Assembly: GCF_001625655.1 (NCBI RefSeq)
Contig: NZ_AUYB01000096.1
Location: forward strand, 62,001-126,000
Source of the DNA: Pseudoalteromonas luteoviolacea DSM 6061
Lineage (GTDB): Bacteria > Pseudomonadota > Gammaproteobacteria > Enterobacterales > Alteromonadaceae
Reading direction: 5' to 3'
Length of the DNA: 64,000 nucleotides
The notes under the pieces were generated by a model. That model saw nothing but the letters and a program-made list of their open reading frames with translations, was not told the DNA's origin and did no database searches. A program made the position numbers and the translations under genes. This document shows positions 34,910-42,647 of the stretch, one piece after another (the first letter of the stretch is position 1; every line of letters begins with the position of its first letter).

Positions 34910-35131
34910 TTAGCACAGCTCTGTAGGGCAAGCGTCGGTCACTCGGCACGTGTAACACGTATAATTACCAGCGGTGCGGTTGGTACCGCCACCACCGCAG
35001 TTATTGCAATTACTGGCACAAGTCTCTTCAGTATATGCACCACCTGCAACTTTTGGCGTCATATCCGATGGCATACGCTTATTATCATTCGATAGTGCTT
35101 TAATTTTTTTCTTACTCAATGCTAATTTCAT
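34910..35131 (-). CDS. Cys-rich GG-leader peptide precursor (RiPP/lanthipeptide-like)
   Basis: A 73-aa peptide with AAGGA ribosome binding site. The leader MKLALSKKKIKALSNDNKRM...TPKVAGG (residues 1-31) matches the KLxLxKKxIKxLS...VGG leaders annotated as class I lanthipeptide-type precursors in Pseudoalteromonas and related genera. The 42-residue core contains seven cysteines (38, 42, 45, 59, 62, 68 and the C-terminal 73), a GGGG run, and Thr/Ser residues. No dehydratase, cyclase, radical-SAM enzyme or peptidase-exporter is in the window, so any maturation must be encoded elsewhere. Mature structure unknown. Confidence 0.75.
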   Translation of the reverse strand: MKLALSKKKIKALSNDNKRMPSDMTPKVAGGAYTEETCASNCNNCGGGGTNRTAGNYTCYTCRVTDACPTELC

Positions 35132-35486
35132 ACTTTTTTCCTTAATTTATTTCCATGGGTTTGCTCACTCCCACCCAGTGGCGGTTATTTTTTATACACC
35201 TCAAGACCTAAAGAATTCAAGTTGATTGCTTTGAATACCAGAAATAAAACTCAGAATATGCGAATTTTATAAATATTCTGAGCTTTTTTAGAGGGGTAAA
35301 AGTTGCGCGCCAAAATTGTTATTAAATTGTTTATTAAATTTTGATTTTTATTGATCTCATCGCTTGCTTGGGCTCTTTTTTGGGTTATGTTAGGAAGGTC
35401 TCACCACGCTTCTGGCGATGGGACAAGTAGGAAAAAAACTCTAAACAACTGAAAATCAATATAAACTTGTAAAAGGATACGTTACG
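35132..35486. other. 355-bp intergenic region with a hairpin
   Basis: Divergent promoter space between the GG-peptide and secreted-protein genes. No gene seen. The hairpin at 35250-35282 is annotated separately. Confidence 0.5.
35250..35282 (+). terminator. terminator-like hairpin in a divergent intergenic region
   Basis: Perfect 10-bp arms CTCAGAATAT (35250-35259) and ATATTCTGAG (35273-35282), followed on the plus strand by CTTTTTT. No plus-strand gene ends here, so it may terminate a short unannotated RNA or act as a leader element for the minus-strand peptide gene. Confidence 0.5.
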
Positions 35487-36095
35487 ATGAAAAAAGTTTA
35501 TGCATTGACAGCAATCGCTGTATCTATGTTTGTATCAGCATCAGCACTGGCCGCCCAAGGTGAATGTGCCTTAAACCTAGTGAAAGAAGACGGTAACTTT
35601 TTACCCGGTGATTACGGACACGGCAACAGAGTCACATACAATGTCACCATCCCTTATACAGATGGTTTTTACCCTAACCCTTGGACCAGCACGCAGCCAA
35701 AACCAAGACTCCCTTTCAGCAATTGCATAACCCATTACAATGTACCTGCCAATGCTAAGATCAACTCGATTAGTGTTGATTACACCTTCCAAGAAGCAGT
35801 TTTGGTCGCAGACTACGAAATACTTATGGGCTTTATGGGACCAACCAACAAGTTCGATTCCACTTTAAAACGCGGCGGCGGCAATCGCAGAGGTTCTGGC
35901 ATTCCATTGAGAAATACCGATACAACCGCAGTTGTAAATGGCCAGTTTTTAAAAGACATTGAATTAGAACTACGTGCACGTGTAAACAACCCAGCAGTGA
36001 ATAACGACTGCCCGCAGTACATCTCGCGAGACACTTGCCGCACAAGAAATACACGCCTTTCAAACTTCACCGTGAAAATTCAGTGGCGCAATTAA
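35487..36095 (+). CDS. secreted protein of unknown function, 202 aa
   Basis: Signal peptide MKKVYALTAIAVSMFVSASA with cleavage near ALAA. The mature part is beta-rich looking, with Pro/Asn-rich and Arg-rich stretches (KRGGGNRRGSG) and four cysteines (one near the new N-terminus, one in SNCITH, two in NDCPQYISRDTC), plausible disulfides. AAAGGA ribosome binding site. I do not recognise the family. It has a strong terminator after it and is the last host gene before the transposon; it may belong to an older attTn7 island. Confidence 0.7.
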   Translation: MKKVYALTAIAVSMFVSASALAAQGECALNLVKEDGNFLPGDYGHGNRVTYNVTIPYTDGFYPNPWTSTQPKPRLPFSNCITHYNVPANAKINSISVDYTFQEAVLVADYEILMGFMGPTNKFDSTLKRGGGNRRGSGIPLRNTDTTAVVNGQFLKDIELELRARVNNPAVNNDCPQYISRDTCRTRNTRLSNFTVKIQWRN

Positions 36096-36149
36096 ATTAA
36101 CGTTAGTACGTGAATACTGATAAATATACAGATTTAAACTTCACATACA

Positions 36150-36173
36150 AAAAAGGCGCTTGCGCGCCTTTTT
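36150..36173. terminator. rho-independent terminator of the secreted-protein gene
   Basis: A GGCGC/GCGCC stem (36155-36159 with 36164-36168), loop TTGC, flanked by A and T tracts, so it could act on both strands. Confidence 0.85.
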
Positions 36174-36188
36174 CAAATGTTGGAGAGT

Positions 36189-36207
36189 ACTTTATTATTC
36201 ACCCACA
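36189..36207. mobile_element. ghost right end of a second Tn7-like element
   Basis: Read on the minus strand from 36207, the sequence is TGTGGGTGAATAATAAAGT, matching the terminal 19 bases of the intact right end (52038 inward) at 18 of 19 positions. It directly abuts the left ACCTT target duplication. Only one TnsB-type site is present; no second site is found 20 bp further in. This is best explained as the residue of an earlier insertion at the same attTn7. Confidence 0.7.
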
Positions 36208-36212
36208 ACCTT
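36208..36212. repeat. target-site duplication, left copy (ACCTT)
   Basis: ACCTT lies between the ghost end and the 5'-TGTGG of the left end. An identical copy follows the right end at 52039-52043. Five bases is the duplication length for Tn7. Confidence 0.9.
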
Positions 36213-36355
36213 TGTGGACTAGCAAAAAAGTTTCATACCAACCGAGACTGCAGGACCTGTATTTTGGTTTTGAAACTTGAGACTTAAGAAATAAAGTTTC
36301 ATACCATGAATGAAACCTCCATTAGAGCTGCCGTATATTAAACAATAAAGCTTCA
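36213..36355. repeat. Tn7 left end with three spaced TnsB-type sites
   Basis: Sites of the form AACAATAAAGTTTCA occur at 36221-36235 (AGCAAAAAAGTTTCA), 36287-36301 (AGAAATAAAGTTTCA) and 36341-36355 (AACAATAAAGCTTCA). Widely spaced sites in about 150 bp are the Tn7 left-end pattern. Confidence 0.85.
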
Positions 36356-36500
36356 TCCAATTGTCAGTTTTTCAGAGTCACTAATATGAGCTGTAATCAA
36401 CAGTTCACTGTGTGTAATAGAAGGCCTCCCTTAATGAGCTGAAGACCTTCATTTGTTAAACCTACCATTGCTCTGTGATGACACTATAAATTTTTCCCAC
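36356..36500. other. 145-bp spacer between left end and cargo operon
   Basis: No gene or clear terminator seen. The cargo operon reads toward the left end and stops at 36501. Confidence 0.4.
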
Positions 36501-37226
36501 TTATGGGTGCAAACCAAGGGAGGTCTTAGCCGAGGGGTTTAACAAATAATCAGAAATTCCACTATAGTAAGGTTTCCAAAACATATCTTTACTCAATTTG
36601 TGGATCTTGCCGAAAGGCTTCTTATTTCTCAAAGCTTTCCAAGCATTTTCACCCAGAAAATTACCGAAAATAAAATCGATAGCTAAAACAGGATCTAATG
36701 GCGGATGCATCAATCGTGGGCTTTCCATCAATAATAATTCACCTGTATTCAAGTGAGAGTTACTCTCTTGCAATGACTCCCTAAGTTTCTTTCCTCCAAA
36801 TTGAAAATGGAACTGAGGGTGAGAAAAATGCTCATTACCTACTACATTATGGTAATCAAGGTGCCAAGCGCTTTTTACTGTATTCCCTTCTGAGTTATAT
36901 GATGAAACTTCAAAGTCAATATTCAGTTCACTTATAGCATCAAATGAAACTGTAGACGTTCGAAACCCCATTTTAATTGAGACAGACAGAGTAGACTCAG
37001 TTATACCTACTGGCAAGGTATGTTTATGTGTGTTGGGAACGTCAAATACTAAACGCGCGATATTGATGTTTAGTGGATAATTTTTTTGCTTTGGGTTCCG
37101 TGCTCGTGTACGAAGTCTACTAATTGCTCGTTTTAACCCTGATACATCTCTAACACCTCGCCCAAAAAATGACTCTAGAATATCGCATAAATCTTGTAGC
37201 GAGTCTGACAATTCCAACTCATTCAT
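36501..37226 (-). CDS. unknown protein, last gene of cargo operon (candidate effector)
   Basis: A 241-aa soluble protein with no signal peptide or transmembrane helix. Residues about 1-50 are helical with a basic patch (LKRAISRLRTRARN); the middle is beta-rich (SVSIKMGFRTSTVSF, SWHLDYHN-type stretches) with His-rich VVGNEHFSHPQFHFQFGG; the C-terminus is helical. I recognise no family. Its ATG overlaps the receiver gene stop by 4 nt (ATGA), so it is co-translated with the signalling genes and is the position where an output or effector component would be expected. It could be a nucleic-acid-binding or enzymatic toxin; sequence alone does not decide. Confidence 0.7.
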   Translation of the reverse strand: MNELELSDSLQDLCDILESFFGRGVRDVSGLKRAISRLRTRARNPKQKNYPLNINIARLVFDVPNTHKHTLPVGITESTLSVSIKMGFRTSTVSFDAISELNIDFEVSSYNSEGNTVKSAWHLDYHNVVGNEHFSHPQFHFQFGGKKLRESLQESNSHLNTGELLLMESPRLMHPPLDPVLAIDFIFGNFLGENAWKALRNKKPFGKIHKLSKDMFWKPYYSGISDYLLNPSAKTSLGLHP

Positions 37227-38344
37227 AATTTTTTCTCTTTCCTTAGCTTTAGGAATCTCTCCTTGTCTCGCTGCGCTAGCTCATATCCATTCTCTTTATG
37301 CTTCTTTTCGTTTATTGCATCAAAACTTGCGTAAAAGTGATCTTGCCATTCTCGGCGCTCTGAGGACGTAACCTTGTAACTGTCTAATTCATCTATTGCT
37401 ATTTTATTAATAACGCAACTATACCAAAATCGGCTTTCTACATGATTTCTAGCTGGCTTTGCCACTACGAGAGATAAGCTGAGCTTCTCATTTAGCAACT
37501 CGACTCTATCTTGCGCTTCTAAATTTGCTGGATGTTCAGGAGACACATTTTCTAACCACCAAGTCTCAAACTCAGAGGCCCACCATCGAGAGTAAAAGTC
37601 AGAGTAAACACCGTTGAATTGGAAGTGACTTAAACAATTCTTCTTTAATTTCCCCCAATCAGAACAACCAATCTCAACCCCCAACCTAGCTGCAAGTGTA
37701 TGTTCATCAATAAGAAAGCCATTGAATCGGAGAATCGCATTAATAAGAAAGTTTGAAATAGTATGAGTGATGTGATGATTCTTATTAGCTAAGTGACCAA
37801 ATACAGATTCCGGGATATAACCTTCTACTAACTCAGGCTTTATACCAAAAATTTTGGCTACCAGCTGTGTTGCTTTCATGTCATCATTTGCTTTGTAATC
37901 AACTAGAAACGATGAAATAGAACGATATCCAGACACAAGAGTCTTCATTTTTCTGGAACATTCATCTCGCTTATGTTCATTCACGTGATGTAGCCATTCT
38001 TTATTCCAAACTGCATCTACAAGGTTGTGAGAGGACTTTTCATTTTGGTAACTTGTTATATTTCCAGCTATTGACCACAAAATTATAGGTTTTGGCTTTA
38101 GCTTATTTTCGGCCATTCGGGTTCTTAACTCTTGGATAAGAGTTGTCCCCATATACGGTATTTTGCCAATGTTACCAGCTAGCTTCTGATCCATCAGAAT
38201 CAGGTCATATTGATCAGATATACTTTCTATATCATCTTGAAAAGATGATGGCTTTATTTGTGAATAAGACAAACCTCTAAGATTCAAATTGTTTAGTAAG
38301 TTTGTTACATCTTCATCATCGACAACAGCTATTTTAAAAGTCAC
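37223..38344 (-). CDS. receiver-domain protein with unknown C-terminal output domain
   Basis: A 373-aa protein. The N-terminal about 120 residues look like a diverged response-regulator receiver: acidic pair AVVDDED (D9/D10) and phospho-acceptor D52 in LILMDQKLAG, with a possible switch segment PIILWSIAGN. The remaining about 250 residues form an unrecognised alpha-rich domain (TISNFLINAILRFNGFLID and WWASEFETWW are notable). It overlaps the ATPase/kinase gene by 11 nt, the strongest local evidence that the two are a cognate phosphorelay pair. There is no recognisable DNA-binding domain, so output is probably not classical transcription. Confidence 0.75.
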   Translation of the reverse strand: MTFKIAVVDDEDVTNLLNNLNLRGLSYSQIKPSSFQDDIESISDQYDLILMDQKLAGNIGKIPYMGTTLIQELRTRMAENKLKPKPIILWSIAGNITSYQNEKSSHNLVDAVWNKEWLHHVNEHKRDECSRKMKTLVSGYRSISSFLVDYKANDDMKATQLVAKIFGIKPELVEGYIPESVFGHLANKNHHITHTISNFLINAILRFNGFLIDEHTLAARLGVEIGCSDWGKLKKNCLSHFQFNGVYSDFYSRWWASEFETWWLENVSPEHPANLEAQDRVELLNEKLSLSLVVAKPARNHVESRFWYSCVINKIAIDELDSYKVTSSERREWQDHFYASFDAINEKKHKENGYELAQRDKERFLKLRKEKKL

Positions 38345-40727
38345 CTTCGATATCCTTCTCGTCTGCTTTAGGTAGGGTTACTAAGAAAGACGTTGAGTAT
38401 CCTTCTTTTGGTACAATTAAATCGATTTCTCCTCCTAAGCCCTCTACAATTTCTCGAACAATGGTTAACCCAAGTCCCATTCCCAACATTTGTTGGTTTT
38501 CAGAAGCGCTATATACTTGAGTATTAGTAGTAAAGAACTCATCAAAGATTTTACTTTTATTTTCTTCCTCGACTCCACAGCCGTTATCGCTAAAGGTCAT
38601 CTCAACAGTATCTTCTGTTTCTTCCAACTCTATTTGGATTTTGCCTGCTACTCCAGCTCTATAAATTGCTTTTTTTGCATTTGAGTAAAGATTAACTAAG
38701 ACAGAATCAAAGTTTGCTCGATGTGCCTTATGAGAAATAAAATCAAGACCTTTCAACTCCAGGCTAATATTAACTAGCTCATCTTCATGTTTGGTATCTG
38801 CTAACGCTTCGATGAACTCATTCACAAACCTTCTTAAATCGATTAGTTCCCCCTCCTTATCTGTTAATGACTGGAAACTAGCTTCAAAAAACGATGTATA
38901 AGATCTTAAATTCTCAATAGCGGAAAAAACTTGCTCAACTTCTGAGCAAAACTCATTACTTTGAACTTTTTCTCTTAACTTTGATAAGTTATCTGAAACT
39001 TTTAAAATTGAGAATTTAACTTCATGAGTAAACTCGGCCATAGATAGCCCAAGGCCCGCGAGAATGCGATACATTTCGGTCTTATCTATTAAATATTTAG
39101 TTTGTTTAACAATATTTTCAATAAGCTCATTGGAAACAACTCTAGAGCCTTCACTACCACCCTCACTTGGTAAAGTAGCCTTCTCGTCAAATAAAGAACC
39201 ATTTGACGGAGCTTTAGTGTCCTCAGATTCAGGTGTGCTCTCTAGTTGCTCTATAGACTCCGCAAGTTCTTCTAGAGCATCTTTAAGCGTAGCTCTGTCT
39301 TTCTTCACATAATCCTTTTCACCAGAAAATACTTTGCTCTGTCCCAGTGCATAACTAAAATCAACTATAGCCGATAAGATTGACGAAGATACGAACTCCC
39401 TTAATGCATTGAACGAATCGGTTTCCAGCAACCCTTCTCTAGAAGCCACCTCTTCAAAGTCTCCCTTAGTATCAGGATTAATCTCTACAACCCCAAAGAA
39501 ATTCTGGTTACCTACGGGTGGCAATATCGTTCGGCTCTTGGTATGCCAATCTAGCCGAAGCCAATCGTCGAACTTCTCTCCATATGGCAGTACTCGAAAG
39601 CCATTTCGATACAACCTTACTCCCCCCGATTCTCTCAAATTCTCATACACTGTCGAGCTCAGCAGTTTCGGGATATGAGCTATACCCTTAGGGTTAAAAT
39701 AGTAAGCCTTAAACTTAACGTTACTGACTTTGCTTACAGTTATTTGTTCTATAGATTGCTGATCTTTCTCCATGTATTGAGAAAGAGTTTTAGTCATGTA
39801 GTTTTTTGTACCGGAATCATACTTGAGGTAGTTACTTTTTACCCGCCAAAAACCCTGCCCTTCTTCATCTATCCAACCCTCTACTTCAGCAAGAGCATGC
39901 TTTAAGAACATATCATGAGAATCGACTACGTTAATTTCGTTTCCATCCATAACTCTTCTGATAACAGCGGAAAACCCTGGATCTTTATGTTCGCTTTCAC
40001 TTGAATTTATTTTGGATACAGGAAAAGGGAGCAATAAACCAGAAGCGTAACGATAAGCTCTTTTTATTTGGCTTTCAGTCCAATTGTCTCGTAACTCACT
40101 AATAATCAATAAAGTGCCTGATTTAAATCCTCTCTGCTGAAATGGAGTATCTGTTGCTTCTAGAATTTTATTAGAAATTGCAATTAGCTCTTTTTCTGAC
40201 TCAAAGTCCTTCCAATCGATCTCGACTTTCAAGCAACTTTCATCAATTTCACGCTTAGTGAAGATTGTCAGTATTAACCCCAAACGTTGAGTTGCAAAAC
40301 GACCTATGCCTTTTTTACCTGCTCTTTTCCTGCCATACTTCCTCGAGTACTCCTCATTCTTTTTCAAGCTAGTCGATATCCTCATGAATCCGTCTACGAG
40401 CTCTTCTCTGCTCATACCAGACCCATTGTCTATAATTTCTAGCCAAGACCTATTTCCATCAGTGTGAAAATCGACGTCTACAGTATCCGCATCAGCATCA
40501 TAAGAATTTTTTATTATTTCTGAAAGTGCCGTTTCTTTTTTTGAAACTAACTCAAGCCCGAGTCTACTTACATGATCAGCATCGACTGTGAAGCGTACAC
40601 TTTCCTTATCTAATTTAGACAGCTTTGTAGAAAGAGTTAATACTTCCCCAGCATCAACATCATTTTTAGAGAGCTGTTCTATAAGCTTTTTTTTAATATC
40701 ATCAGTTAAGCTATTGTCTTGCTTCAT
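38334..40727 (-). CDS. dual-GHKL protein: Hsp90/MutL-like ATPase fused to histidine-kinase-like module
   Basis: A 797-aa protein with two ATP-binding GHKL modules. Module 1 (about residues 45-200): SEIIKNSYDADADTV, DNGSGM and KKGIGRFATQRLG, as in Hsp90/MutL/MORC-type ATPases. Middle region to about 540 is alpha/beta, with an acidic low-complexity linker (about 480-525). Module 2 (about 555-790) is kinase-like: candidate phospho-His H568 in EFTHEVK, N box NLYSNAKKAIY, G1 DNGCGV, F box FDEFFTT and G2 GMGLGL. So both a mechanical ATPase and a possible kinase occur in one chain. It is the second gene of the cargo operon, 28 bp after the methyltransferase. Confidence 0.82.
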   Translation of the reverse strand: MKQDNSLTDDIKKKLIEQLSKNDVDAGEVLTLSTKLSKLDKESVRFTVDADHVSRLGLELVSKKETALSEIIKNSYDADADTVDVDFHTDGNRSWLEIIDNGSGMSREELVDGFMRISTSLKKNEEYSRKYGRKRAGKKGIGRFATQRLGLILTIFTKREIDESCLKVEIDWKDFESEKELIAISNKILEATDTPFQQRGFKSGTLLIISELRDNWTESQIKRAYRYASGLLLPFPVSKINSSESEHKDPGFSAVIRRVMDGNEINVVDSHDMFLKHALAEVEGWIDEEGQGFWRVKSNYLKYDSGTKNYMTKTLSQYMEKDQQSIEQITVSKVSNVKFKAYYFNPKGIAHIPKLLSSTVYENLRESGGVRLYRNGFRVLPYGEKFDDWLRLDWHTKSRTILPPVGNQNFFGVVEINPDTKGDFEEVASREGLLETDSFNALREFVSSSILSAIVDFSYALGQSKVFSGEKDYVKKDRATLKDALEELAESIEQLESTPESEDTKAPSNGSLFDEKATLPSEGGSEGSRVVSNELIENIVKQTKYLIDKTEMYRILAGLGLSMAEFTHEVKFSILKVSDNLSKLREKVQSNEFCSEVEQVFSAIENLRSYTSFFEASFQSLTDKEGELIDLRRFVNEFIEALADTKHEDELVNISLELKGLDFISHKAHRANFDSVLVNLYSNAKKAIYRAGVAGKIQIELEETEDTVEMTFSDNGCGVEEENKSKIFDEFFTTNTQVYSASENQQMLGMGLGLTIVREIVEGLGGEIDLIVPKEGYSTSFLVTLPKADEKDIEGDF

Positions 40728-40755
40728 GTATTCCCTTCACCAAATTAAAATTCAA

Positions 40756-42441
40756 TTAAAAACTTCTTATGCCTCTATATCTTTCACACCTTAACTGTTC
40801 TACGGCAACACGCAAAACAGCTAATTTTTCTTCCGAAATAAGTCCACATTTAATAAGTACATTATCTACTAGCTCTGCAACATGCTCATACTTTTCTGAC
40901 TTCAAAGCAACCTCAATCGGCTTTTGCAACTCACACAAGCTCTGTACACAATCATCTGAAAAAAGCAGTACAATCCTCTTACCAGCTGTCGGCTCTAACT
41001 TCAAAACGCCTGAACTGTACGCCCTTCCTTCAACCTCCGCAGAGAATTGAGAAAACGTTGATAGCATTGAAATCGCCAATGCCAACTTTTTGTTAGCTCG
41101 CATTTTCTTATCGTGAAAAATTACTTTATGTATAGAATTAGTGCAGTTATAACGACCTTTATTTATCACAATGCGTGGGCCGCGATGAATCATATAAGAC
41201 AAAAATGCATCAGGAATTACGCCATCAATCCCCCACCCTGGCGCAAACCAATTAGGTCGCTTTTTGAACGTTTTATTTCCCCCGATCTCTTCTTTAGATA
41301 ATTGTGATAAATACTTAGCGACAGGGCTATCTAAATCACTCATTTGCTCTTCAGTTGGACAAACCAAAAAAGCTCTATGCCCATCTTTTTGAATTAGATT
41401 CTGCTGCCTTTTTCCATGTGCAACCCCCATTAGGGATGAAAACCGACCTACTACAGGCTTTAAACATTCCGCAGGTAAAGAATGCTCGTCGATTGTATTT
41501 TTATTCACTACGAAATAATTATTCGCACCCGTAACCATGCCAATTTTGACATCTGCATAGTATCCAAGAGGTTTGGCATGGGGAGAGCTTGTTATTTGTG
41601 AGTAGGTCAGCCTTGCTTCTTGAGAAATTACATTAAATTTATAATCTTTAATTTCTGCGGTGTTTGCCTCTTCATCGGCGCCAATACAATTTACTAGCTC
41701 AGCAAGGTTGTTCACAGAATGAATTATCAGGCCTTTAGCATCATGTGCCTCTTTGGTAAAACCATCAGCAACTAAAACAATTGATGTTTCCTCTGCTCCC
41801 TCAGCTTTAAAGAATCGCTCTGCTAGCTTAATTACCTTGATTTGCGTGAAGTGTTTTTGGTGTACTGCAAGTAATTTCACTGCATAATCGGCATGTAGCA
41901 GACTACTAGGTAAAACCCAAGCTACTCGACCACCTTCATTTAAAAACGACAAACTATGGAGTAAAAAAAATGCCCACAGACTAGCATTACGACCAATCGA
42001 ATATTGCACAAAATCAGAGTTGGCCAAAACATCGTCACAAGATTTGCGTTGTTCAAGCGTCATATTATGCATCGATACGTAAGGAGGGTTTCCTAAAATG
42101 ACATCAAATAGCGCCACACTAAAATCGTTAGGATTGACCCTTATGAAATCATCAAGAATGAAACGTTTTTTGGTGTTGATGACTTTCCCAAACTTACTAC
42201 TGAGAATGTCAAATGCTTGACTATCGATATCTACACCAAACAGCCTGTCTTCTGGCTTTTTACAGCCAAGACCTTTCAACCTCACAATACTGCTTTCAAA
42301 GAAGCCACACCCACCAAAGCTAGGCTCTAAGATATTTTCATCAGGCCCATGAATCGCCCAATCAGCCAAGATTTGGCTAAGTTCTGGTGGAGTGTAGTAG
42401 GCACCCAATTCTTTTTTTTTGGGTAACGAATGCAGGTTCAT
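40756..42441 (-). CDS. N6-adenine DNA methyltransferase (gamma-class, Eco57I/TaqI-like)
   Basis: A 561-aa enzyme. Motif X/N-terminal segment GAYYTPPELSQILADW, motif I ILEPSFGGCGFF (about 37-48), an acidic SAM contact in FGVDID, and catalytic motif IV NPPY at residues 118-121 (DVILGNPPYVS), which is diagnostic for N6-adenine amino-methylation. The C-terminal about 280 residues are a target-recognition region. No fused nuclease domain is seen and no restriction endonuclease gene is adjacent. It is first in the cargo operon. It may mark self DNA for the downstream ATPase/receiver genes, by analogy to other defence loci. Confidence 0.88.
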   Translation of the reverse strand: MNLHSLPKKKELGAYYTPPELSQILADWAIHGPDENILEPSFGGCGFFESSIVRLKGLGCKKPEDRLFGVDIDSQAFDILSSKFGKVINTKKRFILDDFIRVNPNDFSVALFDVILGNPPYVSMHNMTLEQRKSCDDVLANSDFVQYSIGRNASLWAFFLLHSLSFLNEGGRVAWVLPSSLLHADYAVKLLAVHQKHFTQIKVIKLAERFFKAEGAEETSIVLVADGFTKEAHDAKGLIIHSVNNLAELVNCIGADEEANTAEIKDYKFNVISQEARLTYSQITSSPHAKPLGYYADVKIGMVTGANNYFVVNKNTIDEHSLPAECLKPVVGRFSSLMGVAHGKRQQNLIQKDGHRAFLVCPTEEQMSDLDSPVAKYLSQLSKEEIGGNKTFKKRPNWFAPGWGIDGVIPDAFLSYMIHRGPRIVINKGRYNCTNSIHKVIFHDKKMRANKKLALAISMLSTFSQFSAEVEGRAYSSGVLKLEPTAGKRIVLLFSDDCVQSLCELQKPIEVALKSEKYEHVAELVDNVLIKCGLISEEKLAVLRVAVEQLRCERYRGIRSF

Positions 42442-42647
42442 GATTTCAAATACTCGTTAGTCACATGACATAATCTAAAAACTTATTCAAGCATTCTATA
42501 GTATAGAACGTCATTATTGAATAGTTTATAAAATGCAGGGACCTCCTTAACCTTTAATTTCATTAGGTTACAAAGGCACTTTATCGAGCAATTTCAATAC
42601 CTAGGTACTATTTAGAAAACCCAGTAATTATTGAAATTTTTTCGTTA
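42442..42647. other. 206-bp gap between tnsE and the cargo operon
   Basis: AT-rich; presumably carries the cargo operon promoter on the minus strand. No gene seen. Confidence 0.5.

Noticed and set aside
40756..42441. Complete restriction-modification system
   Set aside because: The methyltransferase has no fused nuclease and none of the three downstream proteins shows a recognisable restriction endonuclease motif.
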